DNA from: Deltaproteobacteria bacterium
GTDB lineage: Bacteria > Myxococcota_A > UBA9160 > UBA6930
Length of the DNA stretch: 39,016 bases
Assembly: GCA_029261815.1 (NCBI GenBank)
Contig: JAJDAQ010000102.1
Span: 1-39,016, forward strand
Reading direction: 5' to 3'
A program made the translations under genes and the position numbers. A model generated the notes under the pieces. That model saw only the letters and a program-made list of their open reading frames with translations, had not been told where the DNA came from and ran no database searches. This document shows, one piece after another, positions 16,986-25,371 of this stretch (position 1 is its first letter; every line of letters starts with the position of its first letter).

Positions 16986-19158
16986 CGGCAGCACGGGCTC
17001 TGGCGGACCGGACAAGGCCGCGGTCTCATTCACGGTCAAGATCGGCGGGTCATCGGCGAAGGGGTTCCGGCCGAAGCAGATCATCTGGCGTTCGGGCCCG
17101 CAGGCCAACTACTGCGAGCTGATCATCTGCGACCGATTCGAGGGCTTCTCGGGGATCGTGCCGAATGCGGTTGTCGAGGTCAAAGCCCACGTCGCCGCGA
17201 GCAGCTCCAGCGGCGCGGCGACGATCCCGATCTTCGTCGGCCGGGTCAGCGGCTCGGGCGCGCAGTTCGATCCCGACAGCGAGACGATCTCGGTCATCTG
17301 CCTGGGCCCGCGGTGGGACCTCGGGAAGGACTACGTCAACGGCCAGGAGCATCTGACGTACGAGCTCGGCGAGGACGGCGACATCGGCACGCGCGAGCTC
17401 GCGGTCGTCACCGCGCTCCCGTGTGTGTTCAACGCGAACGGCAAGGGCAACAAGGCGCCCAGCGAGGGCGACGAAGAGGTCAAGGACTTCAACACGCTGG
17501 CGCACCCGATCTTCCACCCGGATCCGCGCGTCACCCCGTCCGCGGCGATCCTCTGGAACGCGGCGGAGATGCTCGAGTACATCTACCGCCAGCGCAGTCG
17601 GGAGTTCCGCCGGGAGACGAGACTCAAGCTCAGCGGCACGGAAGCGAAGAACGTGGTCGGCGATCCGCTCGGCGCGGACTTCAGCGCGCCACCCAAGCTG
17701 ATTGGCGACGTTCACTATGGCCTCAACGTCAACACGCTGCCGCTGGTCGCTGGCTTCGACGCCGTCCTCGCGATGTCGGGCTATCGCTGGTGGCTGAAGC
17801 CCATCAGCGCGGGCGCCGGTCCGTTCGCAGAACTGCACTGCGAGCTGAAGTCGCTCACGGCTGCGCTATCCGGCTCGGTTGGCGCGCTGCCCGGAGGCGG
17901 GGCCGTGATCGCACCTCTTCCGCCTGTCAAGCCGCTGTACCTGCCGAAGGTCGCGAAGGGCCGGCTCGCACCCGCGCCGGATGATGACGGAACCGCCGTC
18001 GACGGTCCGGACCTTGGCGCGAGCACGCTCGTCAACGTCTCCCGCGGGACCATCAACCAGGACTACTCCAAGGTCCTCTCCGACGTCGTGGCCTTCGGTG
18101 GTCCGATCCGGTTCCAGTTCGAGGTCTTTCTCAACCCGGGATGGCGAGTCCTGGACGCTGCCGCGGCGCTGGCGAAGTTAGAGGTGGAGATCGAGCCAGC
18201 GGGCCCAGTGGAGGTCGACCTGACCGACCTTCAACGCGCCCAGGCCGCCAAGCGACGCTCCACCGAGGGTTCTGCCGGTTCTAGTTGGGAGCCAGCGGCG
18301 AGCGACCCAGGCGCGCCCTACTTCGCCGACGTTGGCCGCCTCTTCCTCATCGATCAGACCGGCTACGAGTTGGTCGATTTCGAAACGGGCGAGCCGACTG
18401 GACTTCCAGTGATGGGCGACGTCGGGTCGTTCGAGAACCCGATCGTGCCGCGGCCGCGCCCGTTCCTCACGGCGTTGCTCTCAGACAGGCCGCTTCACGA
18501 GAAGGGCCAGGGCTTCAGCGTCTCTCGGCGACGTCGACCGGCGCAGCTCGAGATCCACCACCCGGACCTCGAGAAGGAGCCTGACGAGGAGGACGAGGGG
18601 GCCGACGACGGCTTTCGTGGAGTCCCTGACGGGGCATGGGTGTTCGATCCGGACCGCGGTGCGATCCGCATCGTCGACAGCAACATCCTCCGATTCCCCT
18701 ACTTCAACGCTGACAAGATCGATGCCTATGACAGCGGGCCGGTCGAGGATGGTTCGCCCTTCGCGGACAGAGCCAAGATCACGGTAGTAGTCGACAGCGA
18801 TTGGCTGCGCTCGTTCGCAGCGACTGGTGATGCTGAGGTGGAGGCGCGCGCGATGGTGCTCGCCGATCGCGAGTACACCCGGGCCGCCGTTGATGAGACG
18901 GACCCGATCGACGGGAAACTCGCGGACTTCGCTGGCCGTCGCCGCGCTGTCAACGCGGAGCCGATCCGCGCGGCGAGCTTCTCGATTCCCTTCCTGACGT
19001 TCGCATACGAGCCCTGTGACTGGATCTCGAAGATCATCGGCCGCGACGTCGACATCGTCGGCCAGGTCGTCGAGGTCCGCTTCGACTGCGACGCTCAGGA
19101 CACGCACATCCAGCTCGAGGACGTCCGGATCTTCCTCGGCGAGGGAGACGCGCAGTGA
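16978..19158 (+). CDS. putative tail hub/baseplate protein
   Basis: This 726-residue protein starts at ATG 16978, just before the previous stop. Its opening resembles hub proteins of the gp27/late-control-D type (FTVKIGGSSAKGFRPKQIIW, a strand-rich domain with FVGRVSGSGAQFDPDSETISVIC), and it has a long middle with IWNAAEMLEYIYRQRSREFRRET. It ends in a strand-rich domain (GQVVEVRFDCDAQDTHIQLEDVRIFLG). This would attach the tail tip to the tube and receive fibres. Assignment rests on size, position and fold pattern. Confidence 0.6.
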   Translation: MPSGSTGSGGPDKAAVSFTVKIGGSSAKGFRPKQIIWRSGPQANYCELIICDRFEGFSGIVPNAVVEVKAHVAASSSSGAATIPIFVGRVSGSGAQFDPDSETISVICLGPRWDLGKDYVNGQEHLTYELGEDGDIGTRELAVVTALPCVFNANGKGNKAPSEGDEEVKDFNTLAHPIFHPDPRVTPSAAILWNAAEMLEYIYRQRSREFRRETRLKLSGTEAKNVVGDPLGADFSAPPKLIGDVHYGLNVNTLPLVAGFDAVLAMSGYRWWLKPISAGAGPFAELHCELKSLTAALSGSVGALPGGGAVIAPLPPVKPLYLPKVAKGRLAPAPDDDGTAVDGPDLGASTLVNVSRGTINQDYSKVLSDVVAFGGPIRFQFEVFLNPGWRVLDAAAALAKLEVEIEPAGPVEVDLTDLQRAQAAKRRSTEGSAGSSWEPAASDPGAPYFADVGRLFLIDQTGYELVDFETGEPTGLPVMGDVGSFENPIVPRPRPFLTALLSDRPLHEKGQGFSVSRRRRPAQLEIHHPDLEKEPDEEDEGADDGFRGVPDGAWVFDPDRGAIRIVDSNILRFPYFNADKIDAYDSGPVEDGSPFADRAKITVVVDSDWLRSFAATGDAEVEARAMVLADREYTRAAVDETDPIDGKLADFAGRRRAVNAEPIRAASFSIPFLTFAYEPCDWISKIIGRDVDIVGQVVEVRFDCDAQDTHIQLEDVRIFLGEGDAQ

Positions 19159-20069
19159 GCTCGCTCGAGATGGTCATGGCCGAGCTCCAGCAGCTGCGCG
19201 AAGAGGTGCGTGTGCTGCGCCAGATCGCCGCGCCGATCGAGGCGAGCCGCACGCGACCGTTCTCCGGATTGCAGGTTGTGCGCCTCAACGGCGTCGTCGA
19301 CGGCGTGCCCGGGTCATCAGACCCGGCGCGCTACTGGAAGGGGTTCGCGCAGGGCGTCATCGAGGGCGCGGGCACAGGCGACATCGAGGGCGACTCGGCC
19401 GCGTTCGAGGTCTTCGGCATCGTCCGCCCGAACCACACGCCCTTCCCGTCGAAGTACGCGCAGGACGTGATGGTTGGCTTGATCGATCACTTCCAGGTGG
19501 TCCTGCCCACGCCCGGCCAGATGGTCTTCGCCGAGATCACCAGCATCAGCTCTGGCGTGCCCTTCGGCGTGACCGCCAAGTACGCGGACATCGACTTCAC
19601 GGCCGCGCCTGGCGTCAAGGAGCCGGACCCCAAGCCATACGGCGTCGAGATCCCGGTCCTCGACTGCAACACGCTGTCCGACTTCCACGACTCCAAGCAC
19701 CAGTACGCGGTCGGCGAGATCATCATCGCGCGGCACGTGTGGCCGACCACCGACGAGATGGGCGAGTCCACGATCGCCGACGTCGACAAGGACATCGGCT
19801 TCCTCATCGCCTACGCCAAGCCTCCCGGACTCCTGGCCCTGACGTTGGGCGACGAGATCACGCTGCTCGGGGGCGAGAAGGTCAAGCTCGACCTCGGCGT
19901 CGACGGCCAAGGAAACGTCGTCACGGCGGACCTGGTCTACACCGTCACCCCGGGCGGACCCGGCACGAAGGACGCCTCCGTCACCCTCGCCAGCGGCGAG
20001 GAACTCACCGTCACGATCAGCCACGACGCCTCCGGCAACGTCACCGGCGTCACCCTCACGAAAATGTAG
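19155..20069 (+). CDS. tail-tip protein with N-terminal coiled coil
   Basis: This 304-residue protein starts at GTG 19155, overlapping the hub gene. Residues 1-30 form a heptad coil (LEMVMAELQQLREEVRVLRQI), which probably makes it a trimer. The rest is beta-rich, with residues 230-304 forming a clear Gly/Asp/Thr-rich beta module (LDLGVDGQGNVVTADLVYTV, LASGEELTVTISHDASGNV). This looks like a fibre or tail-tip component. Function unknown. Confidence 0.65.
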   Translation: MSSLEMVMAELQQLREEVRVLRQIAAPIEASRTRPFSGLQVVRLNGVVDGVPGSSDPARYWKGFAQGVIEGAGTGDIEGDSAAFEVFGIVRPNHTPFPSKYAQDVMVGLIDHFQVVLPTPGQMVFAEITSISSGVPFGVTAKYADIDFTAAPGVKEPDPKPYGVEIPVLDCNTLSDFHDSKHQYAVGEIIIARHVWPTTDEMGESTIADVDKDIGFLIAYAKPPGLLALTLGDEITLLGGEKVKLDLGVDGQGNVVTADLVYTVTPGGPGTKDASVTLASGEELTVTISHDASGNVTGVTLTKM

Positions 20070-20081
20070 GAGATCCTCCCT

Positions 20082-20465
20082 GTGCCCAGCTCAACCATCA
20101 CCCAGACCATCAGCGGGATCGGCGGCAACATCACGCAGTCCCGCCAGCTCAGCGCCGAGGGCTCGATCGACATCGACCAGGCCATCGCCGACGCCGAGGT
20201 CGACAAGTCCATCGCGTTCGTCCTCGACATCTCCGAGGTCGCGATGATCGCGATCAAGTCGACCCAGGCGATCACGATCGAGACAAACGACGGCACCACG
20301 CCGGCCGACACGCTCTCGCTCGCCGCCAACGTCCCGCTCGTCTTCAGCGGCGCCGCCGGCGAGACCAACCCGTTCACGACCGACATCACCGAGCTGTTCG
20401 TCACGAACGCAAGCGGCGCCGAGGCGCAGCTGCAGATCAAGGTCCTCTTCGACCCGACGCCGTAG
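20082..20465 (+). CDS. small virion beta protein
   Basis: This 127-residue protein starts at GTG 20082 after GGAG. It is Thr/Ser/Ile-rich (ITQTISGIGGNITQSRQLSAEG) with a beta pattern and a final ELFVTNASGAEAQLQIKVLFDPT, a common end to small tail or fibre-associated proteins. It lies between the coiled-coil tip protein and the beta-helix protein. Function unknown. Confidence 0.65.
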   Translation: MPSSTITQTISGIGGNITQSRQLSAEGSIDIDQAIADAEVDKSIAFVLDISEVAMIAIKSTQAITIETNDGTTPADTLSLAANVPLVFSGAAGETNPFTTDITELFVTNASGAEAQLQIKVLFDPTP

Positions 20466-20481
20466 CACCGCTGTTCTCCAT

Positions 20482-20507
20482 CCGGGCGGCCGCTGTAGGT
20501 CGCCCGG
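20482..20507. terminator. hairpin between small tail genes
   Basis: CCGGGCGGCC and GGTCGCCCGG pair over 10 bases (one G-U) around a 6-base loop, 16 bases after the previous stop and 30 bases before the next start. No U-run follows. Possible attenuator or transcript-processing element inside the late operon. Confidence 0.4.
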
Positions 20508-20537
20508 TCCGTCCGCTGCTGCATCTCGAGGCCAAGC

Positions 20538-20885
20538 ATGGAACTGCCCAACCGCCCGGTCGTTATCTTCGACAAGACGGGTCACGCCGGCGACACGCCG
20601 ATCTTCTCCGCGATCAAGCCGCGCGGGCACCGGAGTTGGTTCCGGGTCACGATCGCGCTCAGCGCCGCGCGCGTGCTGAAGTTCAGCGTCAGCGACACCT
20701 CGACGACGAAGAAGGTCACCGCGCTCTCCGGCGCCAGCGTGGCGGCCGCGACGTTCGACTTCCCGGCCGCCAAGCAGGACCAGACGTCGCCGACGCCCGT
20801 CGAGCTCGAGTACTCCATCGAGTTCGAGGGCGCGGCCGCCGACGTCGACTACCTCGTCATCGACGAGATCGAAGGCCCCGTCTAG
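20538..20885 (+). CDS. small beta-rich virion protein
   Basis: This 115-residue protein is beta-rich, with WFRVTIALSAARVLKFSVSD, VAAATFDFPAAKQDQTSP and VELEYSIEFEGAAADVDYLVIDEIEG. It is similar in style to the previous small gene and to head/tail fibre base proteins. Its stop overlaps the next start (TAGTG). Function unknown. Confidence 0.65.
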   Translation: MELPNRPVVIFDKTGHAGDTPIFSAIKPRGHRSWFRVTIALSAARVLKFSVSDTSTTKKVTALSGASVAAATFDFPAAKQDQTSPTPVELEYSIEFEGAAADVDYLVIDEIEGPV

Positions 20886-22300
20886 TGGGCTTCCCGGTTC
20901 AGGGCCTGGATCTCGATCCCGAGCTGTTCGACGCCGTCGTCGACCCGACGGCCGCGACGACGGGCGGGTTCACGTACGCGTTGCCTTCCGCCGCTTTCGC
21001 TGCTGGCGCGAAGCGCGTATGGGTACGGGCCGGGACCTACGTCGAGACCGCCGACATCGTCATCCCTGAGCGGGGCGCCCTGATGGGGGAGGCCGGCGTC
21101 ACGATCGTCCTCGGGGCACACCAGGTGACGATCGACGGCTCCGGCCGCCAGGTGGTGGGTGGGACGATCGCCGCGACGAACGGATCCACGACGGTCGTCG
21201 GGACCGGCACGACCTTCACCGGGCTCGTCGCCGGGGACTGGATCTCGCTTCGCGGCGTGTTCCACCAGATCGCGTCCGTCACCGACGATCTGGCGCTCGA
21301 GCTCCTGACGGCCTTCCAGGGCCTCACCTTCTCGGGCATCGTGATGTTCGGCCAGTCGATGCTGACGGGCGCGTCGATCCGGCGCGTGGTTCTGGCGATG
21401 GCGACGGGCCCGGCCATCGAGGCGACCCAGGCGCAGAACCTCGTCTTGCAGGAGGTCCTCGTCGGCTCGAGCGGCGCCGCCGGCGAGGGCGCCGTCCAGC
21501 TCGTCGACAGCGGCGCGATGTCGCTGACGTCCGTAGTCGTCCAGGACGCCGTCGACCATGGCTTCCGGTTCGTCACCTGCAAGGGCGTCAGCGTCAGCGC
21601 GTGCGGCGCGCGCAACTGCGCGGGCCATGGCTTCCGCCTCGAGGCCTGCCAGGTGATGGTCCTCGACGCGTGCATCGCGACGCACTGCGACGACGACGGT
21701 TATCGCCTAGACGGCGACTGTTCCGAGATCGAGATCACCGATAGCCAGGCGATCCAGAACGCGGGCGACGGCTTCCACGTCGAGTCCACCGCCGTGGTCA
21801 TCCTCTTCGGCACGTGCCACGCCTGCACGAACGGTGGCGACGGCTTCCGGAGCGGCGACGCCTCGAGCATCCTGTCGGGCTGCTTCTCCAAGAGCAATGG
21901 GGGCGTCGGGATCCTGGCCCAGGACTACGTCGCGATCAGCGGCTGCTATGTCGCCTTCAACGTCGGCGCTGGCATCGACGCCGAGGCGGCCGAGTTCGTG
22001 ACCATCTCGGGTGGCGTCGTCCGCGGCAACCTGGCCGGCGGCGTGCGCCTCGGCGACAAGTGCCGCCTCTCCGGCGTGCTGGTCGTCGCCAACGCGCTCG
22101 ACGGCGTGCTCGTGCCAGCGACGAAGGACGAGAACGCGATCAGCGGATGCACCGTGACCGGCAACACGGGCGACGGCGTCGAGATCGCGGCCGCCAGCTG
22201 TGACGACAACCTGGTCGTCGGCAACCAGTTGGCCGGCAACACCGGGACCAACCTCCTCGACAGCGGCACGGGCACGCTCGCCGCGAACAACAAGACGTAG
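20885..22300 (+). CDS. parallel beta-helix tail spike/fibre
   Basis: This 471-residue protein starts at GTG 20885. The N-terminal 100 residues look like a head-binding/insertion segment (FTYALPSAAFAAGAKRVWVRAGTY). From about 190 on it has regular repeats of about 20-25 residues typical of pectate-lyase-like right-handed beta-helices: VVVQDAVDHGFRF, ARNCAGHGFRLEACQV, THCDDDGYRLDGDCS, IQNAGDGFHVES, TNGGDGFRSGD and the repeating NTGDGVEI theme. Such proteins bind and sometimes cut host polysaccharide. No catalytic residues can be assigned. It may be the main receptor-recognition protein. Confidence 0.82.
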   Translation: MGFPVQGLDLDPELFDAVVDPTAATTGGFTYALPSAAFAAGAKRVWVRAGTYVETADIVIPERGALMGEAGVTIVLGAHQVTIDGSGRQVVGGTIAATNGSTTVVGTGTTFTGLVAGDWISLRGVFHQIASVTDDLALELLTAFQGLTFSGIVMFGQSMLTGASIRRVVLAMATGPAIEATQAQNLVLQEVLVGSSGAAGEGAVQLVDSGAMSLTSVVVQDAVDHGFRFVTCKGVSVSACGARNCAGHGFRLEACQVMVLDACIATHCDDDGYRLDGDCSEIEITDSQAIQNAGDGFHVESTAVVILFGTCHACTNGGDGFRSGDASSILSGCFSKSNGGVGILAQDYVAISGCYVAFNVGAGIDAEAAEFVTISGGVVRGNLAGGVRLGDKCRLSGVLVVANALDGVLVPATKDENAISGCTVTGNTGDGVEIAAASCDDNLVVGNQLAGNTGTNLLDSGTGTLAANNKT

Positions 22301-22309
22301 GAGACGACC

Positions 22310-22840
22310 GTGAGCTGCTTCCCGATCCAAGGCTTCGTTGGCGTCCCCGGTGGGCCCGGTCCCACCAACGCGTTGAGTTCGCTCGACGCGAACCTCGCCA
22401 CATTCCCGGCGACGTCGCCCGCCGCGGCCGGCTCGCGCAACGAGCACCCTGTGATCAACTTCGACGACGCGATCGCGGAGTCGATCGTCTTCCACGGCGT
22501 GATGAGCAACGACTACAGCGGCGGCGCGCTGTTGGTCGACGTCGACTGGGTCGCCGGCGCGACGACCGGCGGTGTGACCTGGAACGCGCAGTTCGAGCGC
22601 ATCGGGCCCGCTGGCCAGGACATCGACACGGACAGCTTCGCCGCCGCGGTGGCAGGGACGAGCACGACCAGCGGCACGAGCGGTGTGGTCACCCGGACCA
22701 GCATCACCTTCACGAACGCGGAAGCCGACAGCCTCGCTGCCGGTGACGCCTTTCGGATGAGGATCACTCGCGACGTTGGGGACGCCGGCGACACGCTCGT
22801 CGGCGACGCCCAACTGCTCCGCGCGGTGATCAGGCAGTAG
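22310..22840 (+). CDS. fibre-associated beta domain protein
   Basis: This 176-residue protein starts at GTG 22310. It contains a jelly-roll-like domain: IVFHGVMSNDYSGGALLVDV, WNAQFERIGPAGQDIDTDSF and DSLAAGDAFRMRITRD ... GDAQLLRAVIRQ. The pattern (IDTDSFA followed by DSLAAGD and RITRD) occurs in other phage tail-associated carbohydrate-binding-like proteins. It stands between the beta-helix spike and the LamG protein, so a receptor-side role is likely. Confidence 0.65.
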   Translation: MSCFPIQGFVGVPGGPGPTNALSSLDANLATFPATSPAAAGSRNEHPVINFDDAIAESIVFHGVMSNDYSGGALLVDVDWVAGATTGGVTWNAQFERIGPAGQDIDTDSFAAAVAGTSTTSGTSGVVTRTSITFTNAEADSLAAGDAFRMRITRDVGDAGDTLVGDAQLLRAVIRQ

Positions 22841-22842
22841 CC

Positions 22843-23523
22843 ATGGCGCGCTTCTTCGACGGTGCGAACCCCGACTACTTTTCGGGTAGCACCACTGTAA
22901 TCACCGCGGCGCCATTCACCGTGGCCGGATGGGGCCGAGTCAACACCGCGGCAACCCGGAACATCATGTGGGCCCTGGCAGCCTCGGGATTCCCTTCGCG
23001 CTACTATCTCCTCTCGTTCCTTAACGCGGCAGACGGGCAAGAGGTGCGCTTCCGCGCAGAGCAGGAGCCGTTCAACCCCGCCTTTGCCGACAGCACGACG
23101 TCCTACACCGTAGGCAAGTGGCACCACCTCTGCGGAGTCGAGGTGACTTCGTCGAGTCGGTGCGTGTACCTGGATGGCGCGGGCAAGGGGACCAATGCGT
23201 TGCCGGAGATCCCGGCGGGCGTCAACCTAATGGCGCTCGGGATCTTAGACCGCGGAACGGCCGGGACGGCCCAGCCCTTCGACGGCGACATTGCGCACGT
23301 CGCGCTCTGGGACGTCGCGCTGACAGACGCCGAGGTCGCCTCGCTCGCCGCCGGCGTGAGCCCGCTCGCCATTCGCCGCGATTCGCTCGTGGCGTACTTC
23401 CCCCTCGGCGGGCAGTCGCCCGAGCGCGACATCGTCGGGGAATTGGTGATGACGACAACCGGCTCGCCGGCGATCGCCGAGGAGCCGCCCATTCCGCACT
23501 CAGTAGTCGCACCTGGAGCGTAG
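22843..23523 (+). CDS. LamG/concanavalin-like tail protein
   Basis: This 226-residue protein carries a LamG-type lectin domain: AAPFTVAGWGRVNT, KWHHLCGVEVTSSSRCVYLDGAGK, GTAQPFDGDIAHVALWDVALTDAEVASLAAG and a closing VAYFPLGGQSPERDIVG. In this family the domain binds glycans. Two Cys are present in the middle. Codon use is less GC3-biased than its neighbours, so this gene may be a later acquisition or swapped host-range module. Confidence 0.8.
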   Translation: MARFFDGANPDYFSGSTTVITAAPFTVAGWGRVNTAATRNIMWALAASGFPSRYYLLSFLNAADGQEVRFRAEQEPFNPAFADSTTSYTVGKWHHLCGVEVTSSSRCVYLDGAGKGTNALPEIPAGVNLMALGILDRGTAGTAQPFDGDIAHVALWDVALTDAEVASLAAGVSPLAIRRDSLVAYFPLGGQSPERDIVGELVMTTTGSPAIAEEPPIPHSVVAPGA

Positions 23524-23525
23524 TC

Positions 23526-23792
23526 GTGAAGGACGAAACCAAGTTCAACCTCTCGCTGAGCCTCGGCGCCATGGTGTGCCTGACGCTGCTGTCGATCGCC
23601 AAGTGCGGGCTGCCTGCTCGGGAGACGGCGTACATGGTCTTGGCCATCGCTGGCATCGTCCCGGCCGCCCACGGCATCACGCTGGCGGGCTGGAAGCGGA
23701 CCGAGAAGGAGCAAGAGCGAGTGCGCGGTGACACCGCGCGCATCGCTGCTGAAGTGACCCGCCAACTCGAGGCTAAGGAGCAATCCGAATGA
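23526..23792 (+). CDS. putative holin (two membrane segments)
   Basis: This 88-residue protein starts at GTG 23526. It has two hydrophobic stretches, about residues 8-28 (LSLSLGAMVCLTLLSIAKCG) and 33-56 (TAYMVLAIAGIVPAAHGITLAGW), followed by a charged coiled C terminus (KRTEKEQERVRGDTARIAAEVTRQLEAKE). Class II holins have this size and form. Position at the end of the tail genes and overlap with a lipoprotein gene fit a lysis cassette. No endolysin is seen next to it. Confidence 0.6.
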   Translation: MKDETKFNLSLSLGAMVCLTLLSIAKCGLPARETAYMVLAIAGIVPAAHGITLAGWKRTEKEQERVRGDTARIAAEVTRQLEAKEQSE

Positions 23793-24331
23793 ACACACCC
23801 GCCCAGGGCCGTCGCCCTCATTCCATCTGGCCTTCCACCCTCCTGGTGGCGGCTCTGGTACTTCTGAACGCCTGCACTGCTGGTCCGCCGGAGGCCGCCA
23901 AGCCCGTCGCCGCGATGATCATCGGCGAGAGCGCCAAGCAGGCGCTGCTCACCGAGCAGGTCAGCACGCGGTCTCACGCGTCCGCTACGCGCCAGGCGTA
24001 CGCGATCTACAACTCGACCATGCAGCGCGCGCAGGACAAGGACGGGCGCGTCAGCGCGCGTCTCGCTGCCCGCGCCGGTCAGCTGCTGGCCCGGGCGCTG
24101 TCACGTATCGAGCGCAGTCGCGCGACCGACAAGCGCCAGGCAGCGGGCCTCCACGAGAACGTCGTCGACGGGGTCAACGCCCTGATGGAAGCCTGGCAGA
24201 AGCAGGGCCAGGTCAGCGAGGGTGACGTCGAGCTCATCAAGCAGCTCGGCGAGCAGGTCCGAACCATCATCCGGAGCAAGGCCGCGGAAGCCGCCGAGCC
24301 CAACGCAGAGGAGGCTCTCGATGCCGACTAA
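23789..24331 (+). CDS. lipoprotein, possible spanin-type lysis protein
   Basis: This 180-residue protein overlaps the holin gene by 4 bases (ATGA). It opens with a basic stretch, a hydrophobic core STLLVAALVLLNAC and a lipobox LNAC with Cys29, so it should be a lipoprotein. The mature part is helical and charged. Outer-membrane spanins are lipoproteins beside holins, but they are usually shorter and Pro-rich, so this may instead be another membrane lipoprotein. Confidence 0.6.
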   Translation: MNTPAQGRRPHSIWPSTLLVAALVLLNACTAGPPEAAKPVAAMIIGESAKQALLTEQVSTRSHASATRQAYAIYNSTMQRAQDKDGRVSARLAARAGQLLARALSRIERSRATDKRQAAGLHENVVDGVNALMEAWQKQGQVSEGDVELIKQLGEQVRTIIRSKAAEAAEPNAEEALDAD

Positions 24332-24749
24332 CGCCGAACTCGCCGACCAGGTCGCCGAGCTCAAGACGCAGCTCGCTACCGCGACCGCGAACCTGACCAC
24401 CGCCCAGATGCTGCTCGCCGCCGCCCTCGCCGCGCCGCAGGAGAAGGGCAAGACCGACGACGAGCTCCTCGAGGAGATGGAGGCCGCGCTGAACGGCGTC
24501 GTCGCCGGCGTCGAGCGGTCGCCCGAGGAGGTCGCCGCGACCGAGCCGATGGCTGCCGCTGCGAAGGCCGAGCTGTTCAAGAAGCTCGACGAGGCGAAGT
24601 CACGCGGGCCCCAGACGCTGGGGCGCGCGCTGCTGAAGGTCGGGATGGAGATCGGTCTCGAGTACCTCAAGGCGCAGTCCGGCGCCGGCGCCGCGATCGC
24701 CGTCGCGTCCGCCGTCGGCGCCGCCACCGACGCGAGCTCCGCCGAGTAG
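24321..24749 (+). CDS. coiled-coil protein of unknown role
   Basis: This 142-residue protein starts at ATG 24321 inside the end of the lipoprotein gene (out of frame, 11-base overlap). Residues 3-35 are a coiled coil (ELADQVAELKTQLATATANL), then an acidic middle and a C-terminal hydrophobic/alanine-rich helix (LEYLKAQSGAGAAIAVASAVGAATDAS). Its place in the lysis region might suggest a membrane-associated accessory, but no family is recognised. Confidence 0.65.
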   Translation: MPTNAELADQVAELKTQLATATANLTTAQMLLAAALAAPQEKGKTDDELLEEMEAALNGVVAGVERSPEEVAATEPMAAAAKAELFKKLDEAKSRGPQTLGRALLKVGMEIGLEYLKAQSGAGAAIAVASAVGAATDASSAE

Positions 24750-24752
24750 CGC

Positions 24753-24893
24753 GTGGCACTCGTCGCCGCCGCCTTCGTCGTCGCCGTCGCCCTGCTGTGT
24801 CAGGCGGCGGCGATCGGTGAGCTCCGCCAGCGCGTCGAGCTGCTCGAGCACGAGATCGACGAGCTCCACAACCAGGAGCTCCCGGACGAGTGA
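24753..24893 (+). CDS. 46-residue membrane peptide with coiled coil
   Basis: GTG 24753 opens a 46-residue frame to TGA 24891-24893 that is easily missed. It has an N-terminal membrane segment (VAAAFVVAVALLCQAAAI) and a charged coil (LRQRVELLEHEIDELHNQEL). Its stop overlaps the next start (GTGA at 24890). The layout resembles a minimal inner-membrane spanin, or a late membrane peptide, but is too short to assign. Confidence 0.55.
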   Translation: MALVAAAFVVAVALLCQAAAIGELRQRVELLEHEIDELHNQELPDE

Positions 24894-25306
24894 CCGAGCA
24901 GCTCGCGGCCACGCCGACGATGCCGCCGCGCCTCGAATGGGCGTACCACGCCGAGGTCCTCCGCTGGGTCGACGGCGACACCGTGATCCTCCGGATCGAC
25001 GCCGGCTTCCGCATGTCGCTCACCGACAGCTTCCGGCTGCTCGGTGTCGACACGCCGGAGAAGCGCGGCCGTCGCGCGGACCCGGGCCCGGCGGCCGCGG
25101 CGCAAGCGTTCTGCGAGGCGCTCGCGCCGGCGGGCTCCACCGTCCCCGTCCGGACCCACCGCGATCGCAACAACCGCGACCGGCGCGGCAAATACGGGCG
25201 CTACCTCGTCGAGATCTGGCCCGTGGGCATCGGCGCCGGCGCGAGTATCAACCAGCGTCTCATCATCAGCGGGCACGCCCGCGCGTACGGCGGCGGGAAG
25301 CGGTAG
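24890..25306 (+). CDS. thermonuclease-family (SNase-like) nuclease
   Basis: This 138-residue protein matches the staphylococcal-nuclease family: AEVLRWVDGDTVILRID with D28 and D30, FRLLGVDTPE with R49, D54, T55 and E57, and KYGRYLVEIW with R104, corresponding to the metal and phosphate-binding residues of that family. These are all present, so it looks active. It would cut DNA or RNA with Ca2+. No signal peptide is seen. It is the last gene of the late operon, just before a hairpin terminator, so it is probably made late in infection. Confidence 0.85.
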   Translation: MTEQLAATPTMPPRLEWAYHAEVLRWVDGDTVILRIDAGFRMSLTDSFRLLGVDTPEKRGRRADPGPAAAAQAFCEALAPAGSTVPVRTHRDRNNRDRRGKYGRYLVEIWPVGIGAGASINQRLIISGHARAYGGGKR

Positions 25307-25320
25307 GCGCCACAAACAAC

Positions 25321-25347
25321 GGCCCCACACCTTGTCGCTGTGGGGCC
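25321..25347. terminator. bidirectional terminator hairpin
   Basis: GGCCCCACA and TGTGGGGCC form a perfect 9-bp stem around a 9-base loop between two converging transcription units. Read on the minus strand it is followed by GTTGTTTGTG, a T-rich tail, so it terminates the protease operon best. On the plus strand the following bases (ATCGACTCTT) are weaker. Confidence 0.75.
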
Positions 25348-25371
25348 ATCGACTCTTACCGTGGAGCGTGC

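Noticed and set aside
19016..22300. A 1094-residue frame joining tail genes to the beta-helix protein.
   Set aside because: Everything before GTG 20885 is Arg-rich shadow; the real genes are in other frames and couple by TAGTG.
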